In this document: positions 43,299 to 51,330 of the stretch, one piece after another
How the letters are laid out: each line of letters opens with the position of its first letter
How positions within the stretch are numbered: position 1 is the first letter of the stretch
From: Paenibacillus_L residui
GTDB taxonomy: Bacteria > Bacillota > Bacilli > Paenibacillales > NBRC-103111
Assembly: GCF_042677205.1 (NCBI RefSeq)
Contig: NZ_JBHTIU010000034.1
Span: forward strand, 29,548 to 93,547
DNA: 64,000 nt
Direction: 5' to 3'
Notes under the pieces: model-generated
Told to the model about the DNA's origin: nothing
What the model saw: only the letters and a program-made list of their open reading frames with translations
Databases searched by the model: none
Position numbers and translations under genes: made by a program

Positions 43299-43326
43299 TT
43301 TACATATAGTTTACTTATCATTAATT
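43299..43326 (+). promoter_or_regulatory. Pho-box-like direct repeats upstream of response regulator
   Basis: TTTACA (43299), TTTACT (43310) and TTAATT (43321) are spaced exactly 11 bp apart, the arrangement bound by PhoP-type OmpR regulators. The array ends 60 bp before the start of a PhoP-like regulator, so autoregulation is plausible. The rest of the interval 42977-43386 shows no gene. Confidence 0.5.
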
Positions 43327-43386
43327 CGCCACTGACATAGTTAAGCAATAATGAAAATAATTCAGTAGAAAAAGGAGACCATGCGG

Positions 43387-44127
43387 ATGAAGAACAGAAT
43401 TTTGGTCGTTGACGACGAACCGTCCATTGCCATGCTGTTGGATTACAATTTGAAGCTGGCCGATTTCGATGTGCGTTGTGTTCACGATGGCGGAGCGGTA
43501 TTTGAATCGATCCGCTCTTTCCGACCCGATCTTCTCGTGCTGGATCTCATGCTGCCTACGATGGACGGCGTTCAAATCTGCCGCAAGCTGAGGAGCGAGG
43601 GAAGCCGCATCCCGATCATCATGCTGACGGCCATGCAGGAAGTGTCGGACCGGATCGCCGGACTCGACCACGGAGCCGATGATTATATGATCAAGCCATT
43701 CAGCCCGCAGGAGCTGATTTCACGTATCCGGGCCGTATTGCGCCGGGCCGAAGCTTCCGCCCCGCAGCCGCCGGCAAGCGATATCCATCTGGGCGATATC
43801 TGCATAAGCTCCGAACGCAGAGAAGTCACCCTGAACGGCAAGCTGATCGATCTGACGCCCAAGGAATTCGAATTGCTGCTTTATTTGTGCCAGCATCAAG
43901 GACGAGCCTTAAGCCGCCAGCAGCTGCTGCAAAATGTATGGGACTATCACTTCCTTGGCGATACCCGGATCGTAGACGTCCATATCAGTCATCTTCGCGA
44001 TAAAATCGAGGCGGACCCGCGAACTCCCCGGTATATTCAAACCGTTCGCAGTGTCGGCTACAAAATTACAGACCCGTTGACTGTCCACGGTCAACGCAAG
44101 AGCGTTTCTTCCGCCCTCCAGGCTTAA
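43387..44127 (+). CDS. OmpR/PhoP-like response regulator, no adjacent kinase
   Basis: 246 residues. Receiver domain with acidic pocket VVDDEPS, phosphorylated Asp in LLVLDLMLPTMDG, and KPFSPQELISR; C-terminal winged helix ending DTRIVDVHISHLRDKIEAD and YIQTVRSVGYKI. The MLLDYNLKLADF start resembles PhoP. ATG 43387 follows AAGGAGACCATGCGG; the earlier ATG at 43381 lies too near the site. No histidine kinase gene is adjacent, so it is an orphan here. A terminator follows. Confidence 0.88.
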   Translation: MKNRILVVDDEPSIAMLLDYNLKLADFDVRCVHDGGAVFESIRSFRPDLLVLDLMLPTMDGVQICRKLRSEGSRIPIIMLTAMQEVSDRIAGLDHGADDYMIKPFSPQELISRIRAVLRRAEASAPQPPASDIHLGDICISSERREVTLNGKLIDLTPKEFELLLYLCQHQGRALSRQQLLQNVWDYHFLGDTRIVDVHISHLRDKIEADPRTPRYIQTVRSVGYKITDPLTVHGQRKSVSSALQA

Positions 44128-44156
44128 TTGGGAAGAGTCATCTTGAGCACAACATC

Positions 44157-44201
44157 AAATAAAGCAGCGCATTCCCGCAGGAGGAACACGCTGCTTTATT
44201 T
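44157..44201. terminator. Bidirectional terminator
   Basis: AAATAAAGCAGCG and CGCTGCTTTATTT form a perfect 13-bp stem around 19 bases. It serves the response regulator on the plus strand and could serve convergent serC. Confidence 0.85.
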
Positions 44202-44264
44202 AGTTGTAGTCACAGCCGATTGGCAATTGAACTACTCCTCTCCCGCTCGGCAATTGCACTGCAC

Positions 44265-45353
44265 CTACCCGTTACGACGCTGGAAATCAGCCATGAAATC
44301 GGCCAAAGCCTTGCAGCTTTCATAAGGTACGGCATTATAAGTCGATGCGCGCAGATGTCCGACGCTGCGGTGCCCCTTCAAGCCGACAAATCCGTTCGCG
44401 GCCGATTCCTCAATAAATTTCTTCTCCAGCTCGTCCGATTGCAGCTTGAAAGTGATGTTCATGATCGAACGGTCCTGCTTGACCGCCATTCCCTCATAGA
44501 ATCCCCCGCTGTTATCTATGGCGTCATAGATCAGAGCCGTTTTCTCCCGGTTCATCTTCTCCATGGCGTCGATTCCCCCGTTCCTCTGAATCCACTTCAA
44601 GACGAGGTTCATCATATATACCGAATAAACCGGAGGGGTATTATATAACGAGTTATTTTTAACATACGTATCATAGCGGAGCATTGTCGGAATCGTCTTG
44701 GGAGACTCCTTCACGAGATCTTCGCGCACGATAACGAGCGTCACCCCGGAAGGTCCGAGATTTTTCTGCGCTCCTGCATAAATAAGCGAGAATAGGGAAG
44801 CATCGAATCGATGGGACAAAATATCGCTGGACATATCACCGATTAACGGTACGCTGCCCGTCTGCGGAAAGGTGGTATATTGAGTCCCTGCGATCGTTTC
44901 GTTAGAAGTAATATGAAGATACGCCGCGTCCTCGGGAAGCTGAATCTCGTCCAGGGATGGCAGATTAAGCGGTCCTTCCTCTTTGGAAGCCGCCGCGGCA
45001 TAAGTGTCTCCGAACAGCTTCGCTTCCTTATAGGCCTTGTCCGCCCAGCTTCCGGACAGAACATAAGCGCCCTTCCTGCCGGGAGCAAGCAGGTTCATCG
45101 GCACCATCGCAAATTGTGTGCTCGCGCCCCCCTGCAGGAAAAGAACCTTATACCCGGAAGGAAGCTCCAGCAATTCCTTGACCAGCTGCTGGGTTTCATC
45201 GTTAATCTGCTCGTATTGCTTGCTGCGGTGCGAGATTTCCATAATGGACATGCCAATCCCGCCGTAATCGACGATCTCTTCCTGAGCCTGCTGCAGCACC
45301 TCCAGCGGGAGTGCCGCCGGCCCTGCGTTAAAATTGTATGCTCGATTTGCCAA
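44265..45353 (-). CDS. serC: Phosphoserine aminotransferase
   Basis: 362-residue PLP enzyme converting 3-phosphohydroxypyruvate and glutamate to phosphoserine, also used in pyridoxine synthesis. It begins RAYNFNAGPAALPLEVLQQA, has VLFLQGGASTQFAMVPMNLL, DMSSDILSH, and the PLP lysine in YAGAQKNLGPSGVTLVI. Start TTG 45353 follows GGAGAAGGTG and gives the normal 360-residue size; a longer frame reaches 45416. Divergent from thpR. Confidence 0.94.
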   Translation of the reverse strand: MANRAYNFNAGPAALPLEVLQQAQEEIVDYGGIGMSIMEISHRSKQYEQINDETQQLVKELLELPSGYKVLFLQGGASTQFAMVPMNLLAPGRKGAYVLSGSWADKAYKEAKLFGDTYAAAASKEEGPLNLPSLDEIQLPEDAAYLHITSNETIAGTQYTTFPQTGSVPLIGDMSSDILSHRFDASLFSLIYAGAQKNLGPSGVTLVIVREDLVKESPKTIPTMLRYDTYVKNNSLYNTPPVYSVYMMNLVLKWIQRNGGIDAMEKMNREKTALIYDAIDNSGGFYEGMAVKQDRSIMNITFKLQSDELEKKFIEESAANGFVGLKGHRSVGHLRASTYNAVPYESCKALADFMADFQRRNG

Positions 45354-45460
45354 GTTCCACACCTTCTCCATGTATGATATCGTAATGATAACAATATTTT
45401 TATACCGCTTCAACATTTAATAGACATTAGAGACAACCGCAAGGAGGCATCCCGATACCT

Positions 45461-46057
45461 ATGGCATCATCAGCCCGGCTCTTTATCGCCGTCCCGATCG
45501 CTCCCCCGGTCAAGAGAACGCTGGAGGAATGGACCCGGCAGCTATCCAATGAGCTTCCCTTTCGTAAATGGACCCACCCGCTGGATTATCACATTACTCT
45601 GCAATTTCTCGGAGAGACTTCGCCGGAAACCCGCAGCCAAATCGACCAAGCCCTTCCGGGAGTAGCCGCAATGCATCCGCCCTTTGTTCTCTCTCTGGGC
45701 AAATTAGGCTATTTCGGTCCGAACCGTTCTCCGCAGATTCTATGGGCAGGAGTCGAAGGAGAAACCGCCCCTCTGCTGTCCTTGCACCGCTCAACCGTTC
45801 AAGCCATGCAGAAGCTCGGCTTCATGCCGGAAGACAGACCTTACCGCGCTCATATTACATTGGCGAGAAAATATATCGGTTCGGCCCCCTGGCCCTCCTC
45901 ATCCCTGCCGGGTATGCTCTCGACGGAAGATCTAGAAACCGCCTGGAGCGTAAACGAGATTGTGCTTTACCAGAGTCATTCCGGCCAACGCCCAATGTAT
46001 GAAACGCTTTCCACTTACCCCTTAGCCGGGAACACGTTGAACGACCCCACAAAGTGA
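45461..46057 (+). CDS. thpR: RNA 2',3'-cyclic phosphodiesterase
   Basis: 198-residue 2H phosphoesterase of the LigT family. The two catalytic HxTL motifs are DYHITLQFLGE (near residue 45) and AHITLARK (near residue 130). These enzymes open 2',3'-cyclic phosphate ends of RNA in vitro; the physiological role is unclear. AAGGAGG lies 13 bases before ATG 45461. A dispersed repeat follows the gene. Confidence 0.9.
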   Translation: MASSARLFIAVPIAPPVKRTLEEWTRQLSNELPFRKWTHPLDYHITLQFLGETSPETRSQIDQALPGVAAMHPPFVLSLGKLGYFGPNRSPQILWAGVEGETAPLLSLHRSTVQAMQKLGFMPEDRPYRAHITLARKYIGSAPWPSSSLPGMLSTEDLETAWSVNEIVLYQSHSGQRPMYETLSTYPLAGNTLNDPTK

Positions 46058-46188
46058 CGTATGCCTTCGAAGCGTATTCCGTCCGCACCCTAACAGGGTC
46101 GGCGTCTACACCTTCCTCTAAACGCGGTCGCTCTTCATGACTTTCCTTCGATAAAGGTTTATACAATACTTTGCGGGGAGCCCCCAAT
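46045..46188 (+). repeat. Dispersed TTCGAAGC repeat, copy 2 with 3' module
   Basis: Head CCCCACAAAGTGACGTATGCC then TTCGAAGCGTATTCCGTCCG, a middle CTAACAGGGTCGGCGTCTAC, and a 3' module from TTCGATAAAGG through TTATACA to GGGGAGCCCCCAA. The 3' module also occurs at 63400-63440, and the head at 16865, 51508, 62852, 62967 and 63083. It begins inside the end of thpR. Confidence 0.7.
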
Positions 46189-46208
46189 CTTATAGATTCT
46201 ATACTATT

Positions 46209-46236
46209 GAACAAACCGCCGGCAGCAGCCGGCGGC
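46209..46236 (-). terminator. Terminator of glnA
   Basis: CCGCCGGC and GCCGGCGG form a GC-rich stem with a four-base loop; on the minus strand it is followed by TTTGTTC. It starts 14 bp after the glnA stop codon. Confidence 0.8.
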
Positions 46237-46249
46237 ATTCGTGAGCCGT

Positions 46250-47674
46250 TTAGCAGTCGAAGTAGAGCGAGTATTCATGGGGATGAATCCGGATTTGCAC
46301 ACTTTTGGCTTCGGCCCGTTTCAAATCAATATAGTTCTCGATAAACTCCCTCGTGAACACTCCGCCCTGCAGCAGGAATTCATAATCGGCCTGCAAGGCG
46401 TCGAGCGCTTCATCCAACGTGGACGGCACACTGCGGATATCTCTCTTCTCGGCATCCGATAGATCATAGATGTTCCGGTCCATCGGTCCGTAACCAAGCT
46501 CTCTCGGGTCGATCCGATTCTGAATTCCGTCCAGACCGGCCAGAAGCATAGCCGCAAAAGCGAGGTACGGGTTCGAGGTCGAATCCGGCGTCCGGAATTC
46601 GATGCGGCATCCTTTCGGCGTGACGGCAGCAACCGGGATACGGATGGCGGCCGAGCGGTTTCCTTTGGAGAAGACCAGGTTCACCGGAGCCTCGTAGCCG
46701 GGTACCAGTCTTTTGAACGAATTGGTGCTCGGATTAGTCAGTGCCAGCAAGGCATTCGCATGATGGAGGATGCCCCCGATGTAATATAACGCGGTATCGC
46801 TTAAATTCGCGTAGCCGCCTTGACGGTAGAACAGCGGAGTGTCCCCGTCAAAAATACTTTGGTGAACATGCATCCCGCTTCCGTTATCTCCAAACAAAGG
46901 CTTCGGCATGAAGGTTGCGACCTTCCCGTACTGGCGGGCGGTGTTATGCACGATATATTTATATTTCATTAAATTATCCGCGCTCGCCGTCAGCGTATCG
47001 AAGCGAAAATTGATCTCTGCCTGACCGGCGGTAGCCACTTCATGATGATGGCGTTCGATCCGGAGGCCCGATTCCATCATGATGCGGCACATTTCGCTGC
47101 GCAAATCCTGCTGCGTATCCGCCGGGGCAACGGGGACGTATCCCCCCTTATGCCGAATCTTAAAGCCGAGGTTGCCTCCCTCTTCCTTGCGGGAGCTGTT
47201 CCAGAAGGCTTCCTCCGAATCGACTTCATAATAAGATTTATTCATACCGCTCTCGTAGCGGACATCGTCAAAAATGAAAAATTCAGGCTCCGGCGCAAAA
47301 TACGCCACGGTACCAATTCCCGTCTGCTGGAGAAACTCTTCCGCCTTCTGCGCGATTCCTCTCGGGTCTCTGTCGTATCTCTCTCCATCGGGAGTGTAGA
47401 TATCACACATCACAATCAACGTAGGGTGTGCCGAGAACGGATCGGCATAGACGGTTTCGGTATCCGGCATCATAACCATATCGGAATCTTCCACGCCTTT
47501 AAACCCCGGGATAGAGGAGCCATCAAAAGCAACGCCGTTGACGAAGGTATCTCTCCCTACTTCAACGGCCGGCAGTGAAATATGGTGGGCCTTCCCATTC
47601 AAATCCACGAATCGAAAATCCACCCATTCTATTCCGTTTTCTTCTATCATCCTTAATATTCCGTCAGCAGACAT
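46250..47674 (-). CDS. glnA: Glutamine synthetase, type I-beta
   Basis: 474-residue ammonia-assimilating enzyme. It has MFDGSSI-like VAFDGSSIPGFKG, the catalytic NFRFD segment, FGDNGSGMHVHQS, and APVNLVFSKGNRSAAIRIP. Unlike the shorter GlnA of B. subtilis, it carries the roughly 25-residue insertion typical of type I-beta (AFWNSSRKEEGGNLG) and keeps the tyrosine of the adenylylation loop in DRNIYDLSDAE, which resembles E. coli GlnA. ATG 47674 follows AATGGAGGT. Its promoter has a GlnR/TnrA box, so expression should respond to nitrogen. No glnR gene is adjacent. Confidence 0.95.
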   Translation of the reverse strand: MSADGILRMIEENGIEWVDFRFVDLNGKAHHISLPAVEVGRDTFVNGVAFDGSSIPGFKGVEDSDMVMMPDTETVYADPFSAHPTLIVMCDIYTPDGERYDRDPRGIAQKAEEFLQQTGIGTVAYFAPEPEFFIFDDVRYESGMNKSYYEVDSEEAFWNSSRKEEGGNLGFKIRHKGGYVPVAPADTQQDLRSEMCRIMMESGLRIERHHHEVATAGQAEINFRFDTLTASADNLMKYKYIVHNTARQYGKVATFMPKPLFGDNGSGMHVHQSIFDGDTPLFYRQGGYANLSDTALYYIGGILHHANALLALTNPSTNSFKRLVPGYEAPVNLVFSKGNRSAAIRIPVAAVTPKGCRIEFRTPDSTSNPYLAFAAMLLAGLDGIQNRIDPRELGYGPMDRNIYDLSDAEKRDIRSVPSTLDEALDALQADYEFLLQGGVFTREFIENYIDLKRAEAKSVQIRIHPHEYSLYFDC

Positions 47675-47753
47675 GCCTGAATACCTCCATTATCCGAACA
47701 TTTATTGAGAAGCTAATGATTAACGTTCCATTTTTATCATCTTTCCCTGAATA

Positions 47754-47782
47754 ATTATAAATCTGCTCGAATTAGCCGTCAA
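47754..47782 (-). promoter_or_regulatory. SigA promoter of glnA
   Basis: On the minus strand TTGACG (47782-47777), a 17-bp spacer and perfect TATAAT (47759-47754). The leader to the start codon is about 75 nt. Confidence 0.85.
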
Positions 47783-47788
47783 TAGATA

Positions 47789-47805
47789 TGTCAGGTTTTG
47801 TTACA
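47789..47805 (-). promoter_or_regulatory. GlnR/TnrA box upstream of glnA
   Basis: TGTAACAAAACCTGACA matches the consensus TGTNA-N7-TNACA exactly. It lies six bases upstream of the -35, centred near -50, the position from which TnrA activates in Bacillus. This implies activation under nitrogen limitation, though GlnR in Paenibacillus can act both ways. Confidence 0.8.
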
Positions 47806-47926
47806 TGGAGGTTACAGCCTTAAATATTACCAGTATCCCTGATAGAAACATGCAAATCCGGCCGTCACCCTGACAGGTTCGGCTTTACCCCGTCCAAACA
47901 GGGAAATTCCCTATAGTAACGACAGC

Positions 47927-48619
47927 CTAATTCGCAGTGCCGGGAGATGTCCGTCCTTCCGAACTATGTGGACCGGATAATGCCGGCCGGGTTCCTCTAT
48001 CCCGCAGGATGAACCAGACCGTGAGAAGCAGCCAGAAACCGCTGGCCAGATAGCCGCCAAGGACATCGCTAGGATAATGAACTCCCAAATAGATTCGGCT
48101 GGTACCAATCGCCAGGACCGTTCCCGCGCTAACGAGAAGAATGATCCCGCGCCACAGCGGCCGGTGAATATACCGGAACAATAGAAAAACTATCATTCCA
48201 TATAAAGCTAAAGAATTCATGGAATGCCCGCTGGGAAAGCTGAACCCCGTTTCCTCAATCAGGCGGTGCAGCTCCGGACGCTCACGAATAAAAGAGTGCT
48301 TCAATATTTTATTCAGCAAGGCGCAGCCTCCCAACGCCGCTACGGCGAACATACATGCCCGCATATCTTTCTTGACTGCAAAGAGATAAATCAGAACGGC
48401 GATTGCGACTCCCACGATAAATTCGGTCGATCCCAGGAACGTAAAGCCTTTCATCACCAGGGTCAATACCGGAACCTCCCAGCCCTGTACAAGCGCAATC
48501 ATTTGACTGTCAAAATAATGTATCGCTGGTCCGTCAATGTCGAAAGCCAACAGGCTAAAACAAGCCGCGAACAAGAGGCTTAGTATGAGCACCGTGTTCC
48601 ATTTCTTCGTTTGCCCCAT
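47927..48619 (-). CDS. PAP2 family membrane phosphatase
   Basis: 230-residue phosphatase with six predicted helices and all three PAP2 motifs: KHSFIRERP, FSFPSGHSMNS and SRIYLGVHYPSDVLGG. Relatives hydrolyse undecaprenyl pyrophosphate, phosphatidylglycerol phosphate or similar lipids, recycling the carrier for wall synthesis. ATG 48619 follows AGGAAGGTAGGG and lies eight bases after the SEDS gene, so it is the second gene of that operon and shares the M-box leader. The lipid substrate is not established by sequence. Confidence 0.92.
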   Translation of the reverse strand: MGQTKKWNTVLILSLLFAACFSLLAFDIDGPAIHYFDSQMIALVQGWEVPVLTLVMKGFTFLGSTEFIVGVAIAVLIYLFAVKKDMRACMFAVAALGGCALLNKILKHSFIRERPELHRLIEETGFSFPSGHSMNSLALYGMIVFLLFRYIHRPLWRGIILLVSAGTVLAIGTSRIYLGVHYPSDVLGGYLASGFWLLLTVWFILRDRGTRPALSGPHSSEGRTSPGTAN

Positions 48620-48627
48620 GATTTTCC

Positions 48628-49764
48628 CTACCTTCCTGTTGAAAGTGTCTTTTGATTTTCCATTCGAAGTCGATTATTCTCCCGGGAGATGCTGAGCAGG
48701 ATGCCTGTCCCCGCCATACTTATTAACAAAGAGGAGCCCCCATAGCTCGTAAACGGAAGGGTGACCCCGGTAATCGGCAAGCTTCCGGTGACCGCCCCCA
48801 GATTAAACACGATCTGTATGCAGAACATGGCCACAATCCCCATGCCCAACAGCGTACCATATAAATCCTTGCATTTTAAAGCCGCAACGAAGCCGCGCAT
48901 AATAAACAGGCCCAGCACCAGCATAAAGCCAACGATTCCGATAAAGCCCAATTCTTCTCCGATCACCGCAAATATAAAATCGGTATGGGCCTCCGGGAGA
49001 TAGTGGAATTTCTGAATGCTCTGGCCCAATCCCGCCCCCGCAATCCCGCCCCGGGATAATGCAAAAAACGACTGGATCAGCTGATAACCCGAATCAGCCG
49101 GATCATCCCATGGGTTTAAGAAGGAGGTCAGCCTGCGGAACCGGTAGCTTTCGAAAATAGCCAGCATCAGCAGTACCGGAGCCACGGCTAAAGCCAGTAA
49201 GGAGATATGCCGCAGATTGGCTCCTCCTACGATGACGAGAATGAAAGTAATACAGAGCAAATTGAGAGCCGTGCCCAGGTCAGGCTGGCGCAATATCAGC
49301 ACAACAACAATTCCGATCACTACTAAGATGGGAGCAAGGCCCTTCTTAAAATCTTGAATGTGGGTTCCTTTCTTACTGATCAAATAGGCTAAATACAGGA
49401 TGATCGAAAGTTTAACGAACTCTGCGGGCTGCAGGCCGAATGGGCCTATGTAAAGCCATCTCGTCGCCCCCTTGGCATTGGTTCCGACCAAGAGCACCAG
49501 CACAAGCAGTATCAGAGCAAAAATTAAAGAAGGGTAGGCCAAACGCTTCAGTCGGCTAAAGGGGATATTCATCAGCACCAATAAGACCAGCCATCCCAGC
49601 AGGGCAAAGACGATCTGTCGCTGGACAAAATACCAAGAGTCCCCATACTTGTGCAAGCCAAGGGGTGAGCTGGAACTGAAAACCATGACCAGCCCGAAGC
49701 CTACTAATAAAAATGTGGAAAACAGCAAAATAAAGTCTGGCCTGCCTCGCGGCTTGTGTTCCAT
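48628..49764 (-). CDS. FtsW/RodA/SpoVE-family SEDS glycosyltransferase
   Basis: 378-residue, about ten-helix SEDS protein that polymerises lipid II with a partner penicillin-binding protein. Characteristic stretches are VFSSSSPLGLHKYGDSWYFV, the WLYIGPFGLQPAEFVKLS loop, RQPDLGTALNL and LSRGGIAGAGLGQSIQKFHY then LPEAHTDFIFAVIGEELGFI. It is closest in look to FtsW/SpoVE, but paralogues cannot be separated by eye. ATG 49764 lies nine bases after AAGGGGG; an ATG at 49773 is too close. Cotranscribed with the PAP2 gene and preceded by a magnesium-sensing M-box, which is unusual for a cell-wall polymerase. Confidence 0.92.
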   Translation of the reverse strand: MEHKPRGRPDFILLFSTFLLVGFGLVMVFSSSSPLGLHKYGDSWYFVQRQIVFALLGWLVLLVLMNIPFSRLKRLAYPSLIFALILLVLVLLVGTNAKGATRWLYIGPFGLQPAEFVKLSIILYLAYLISKKGTHIQDFKKGLAPILVVIGIVVVLILRQPDLGTALNLLCITFILVIVGGANLRHISLLALAVAPVLLMLAIFESYRFRRLTSFLNPWDDPADSGYQLIQSFFALSRGGIAGAGLGQSIQKFHYLPEAHTDFIFAVIGEELGFIGIVGFMLVLGLFIMRGFVAALKCKDLYGTLLGMGIVAMFCIQIVFNLGAVTGSLPITGVTLPFTSYGGSSLLISMAGTGILLSISRENNRLRMENQKTLSTGR

Positions 49765-49793
49765 TACGGCCATCCCCCTTTCTATTTCCCCCC

Positions 49794-49830
49794 TAAAATA
49801 AAAGCACACCTTCAAGGAATGAAGGTGCGC
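49794..49830 (-). terminator. Intrinsic terminator of the M-box leader
   Basis: On the minus strand GCGCACCTTCA pairs with TGAAGGTGTGC over a five-base loop, followed by TTTTATTTTA. It ends 30 bp before the SEDS start codon. Its 5' arm and loop (49826-49817) are complementary to the 3' side of the M-box P1 stem. Confidence 0.9.
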
Positions 49831-49852
49831 GTTAGACAAACAGCACAAAAAG

Positions 49853-50015
49853 AACCTCCATTCGTTGAGTTTTAGCACTGCATGGCATAGGATCGATCGC
49901 TTTCCAGCTGCGTTAAAAACCACCTTATGTCGATGGTTTCTGTTGACCCATTGGCGTCTTTGGACATTTCTGGGCAGCAGCATTTCTCCATGCAGGAGCC
50001 TCACCTAACGAGGTT
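49853..50015 (-). ncRNA. M-box (ykoK) magnesium riboswitch aptamer
   Basis: Minus-strand leader RNA with the conserved M-box core: GTTAGGTGAGGCTCC, then GCTGCTGCCCAGAAATG, CCAAAGACGCCAATGGGTC, ACATAAGGTGGTTTTTAA, and CTATGCCATGCAGTGCTAAA. P1 closes between AACCTCGTT (50015-50007) and the strand with GAGGTT (49858-49853). When P1 is open, GAATGGAGGT (49863-49854) can pair with all ten bases of ACCTTCATTC in the terminator, one pair being G-U. Known M-boxes bind Mg2+ and stop transcription when Mg2+ is high. Here the controlled operon is SEDS-PAP2. Confidence 0.92.
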
Positions 50016-50037
50016 ATGGATTCAATTATTATCGTCT

Positions 50038-50066
50038 ACATTAACGAATACGCTTTGCTTTGTCAA
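50038..50066 (-). promoter_or_regulatory. Promoter of the M-box / SEDS operon
   Basis: On the minus strand a perfect TTGACA (50066-50061), 17-bp spacer, and TAATGT (50043-50038). Transcription would start about 15 bp before the aptamer. Confidence 0.75.
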
Positions 50067-50149
50067 CCCGTTCGGGCATGACAATGCTAGAGTGTTGTTG
50101 AATTTGACCATTTAACAAACTTTCAGTTTTCATCCGGTCCGCATATAGA

Positions 50150-50179
50150 GACCCCGCCTCCTGTGATAGAAGCGGGGTC
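50150..50179 (-). terminator. Terminator of aroF
   Basis: GACCCCGC and GCGGGGTC form an 8-bp GC-rich stem beyond the aroF stop; the T-run on the minus strand is weak (TCTCTATAT). Confidence 0.6.
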
Positions 50180-50195
50180 CCGATTATCTGTAAAT

Positions 50196-51254
50196 TTATT
50201 TTTTCCAAGATCCGGCGAGTACCGGTTCTTTCTTCGTGGAGAATGTTTTGCCGCATAACGGTGCGAGCTTCTCCAGATCAAGCAGCAGGTTGGCGAACTG
50301 GTCGGGGAACAACGATTGAACGCCGTCTCCAGTCATCGAATTGTCCGGGTCCGTATGCATCTCTACAATAAGTCCGTCTGCGCCTGCGGCTACAGAAGCT
50401 TTGCACATTGGCTCCACCAGCTCCCGGCGTCCTGTGCCATGGCTTGGGTCGGAGATGATCGGCAGATGGCTCAACTGCTTCAGTACCGGAATGGCTGCCA
50501 GATCCAACGTGTTTCTCGTATAGGTCTCGAAGGTCCGGATTCCGCGTTCGCACAGCATTACGTTAGGATTGCCTCCGGCGAGAATGTACTCCGCCGCGTT
50601 CAGAAATTCATCGTAGGTAGCGCTGAAGCCTCTCTTCAGCAGAACCGGAGTCTGGATGGTGCCCAGCTTGCGCAGAAGGTCGAAATTTTGCATATTGCGT
50701 GTACCGACCTGCAGAATGTCGGCATGCTCGGCGCATATATCCACATATTCCGGAGTCATAACTTCCGTAATGGTCAGCAGCCCATGCTTCCGTCCGGCCT
50801 CGGCCATCATTTCCAAGCCTTCGACGCCAACGCCCTGGAAGCTGTACGGACCGGTCCGCGGCTTGAATGCGCCGCCGCGCAGCACCTGGCCTCCGGCCGC
50901 CTTCACCAGTCTGGCGATTTCATCTATTTGCTCGGGGGATTCTACCGCGCAGGGTCCGCCCATAACTACCAGATCCTGCCCGCCTATTTCTACCCCTTTA
51001 ATCGAAATCACCGTATCCGCCGGGTGAAACTCACGGCTGGCCAGCTTGTAGGACTTCGAAATTTTAATAACCTCGGAAATACCGGACATCTGACGAAGCT
51101 GCTCGGCCATGACCGGATCGGCCTTGCCGATTATACCGATGACCGTACGGTCCTCGCCTTTGGATACATGTGCGGATACTCCATGCTTCTCAATCCAATG
51201 AACGATTTCTGCAATTCGTTCATCTGTAGTATTATGAGATGTAATAGCAATCAT
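50196..51254 (-). CDS. aroF: 3-deoxy-7-phosphoheptulonate synthase
   Basis: 352-residue first enzyme of the shikimate pathway, condensing PEP and erythrose-4-phosphate. Residues 1-70 form a ferredoxin-like (ACT-type) regulatory domain as in Thermotoga DAHP synthase; the barrel has VVMGGPCAVES, RGGAFKPRTGPYSFQG, LQVGTRNMQNFDLL, LLKRGFSATYDEFL and IISDPSHGTGRR. ATG 51254 follows GGAGAGATC. No chorismate mutase is fused. The N-terminal domain suggests feedback control by Tyr or Phe. Confidence 0.95.
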   Translation of the reverse strand: MIAITSHNTTDERIAEIVHWIEKHGVSAHVSKGEDRTVIGIIGKADPVMAEQLRQMSGISEVIKISKSYKLASREFHPADTVISIKGVEIGGQDLVVMGGPCAVESPEQIDEIARLVKAAGGQVLRGGAFKPRTGPYSFQGVGVEGLEMMAEAGRKHGLLTITEVMTPEYVDICAEHADILQVGTRNMQNFDLLRKLGTIQTPVLLKRGFSATYDEFLNAAEYILAGGNPNVMLCERGIRTFETYTRNTLDLAAIPVLKQLSHLPIISDPSHGTGRRELVEPMCKASVAAGADGLIVEMHTDPDNSMTGDGVQSLFPDQFANLLLDLEKLAPLCGKTFSTKKEPVLAGSWKK

Positions 51255-51304
51255 GTTGATCTCTCCTTATCTATGCGCTCATTAGTCAATATGCTGTATA
51301 ATCA

Positions 51305-51330
51305 CACCAAGCCCTCGGGAGGTCTTGGTG
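51305..51330 (-). promoter_or_regulatory. Hairpin in the aroF leader
   Basis: CACCAAG and CTTGGTG enclose an inner CCTC/GAGG-like stem. No T-run and no T-box sequence nearby, so its role in the about 200-nt leader is unclear. Confidence 0.35.

Noticed and set aside
49765..50004. N-terminal extension of the SEDS protein
   Set aside because: The open frame is translation through the M-box RNA and terminator; the real start follows AAGGGGG at 49764.
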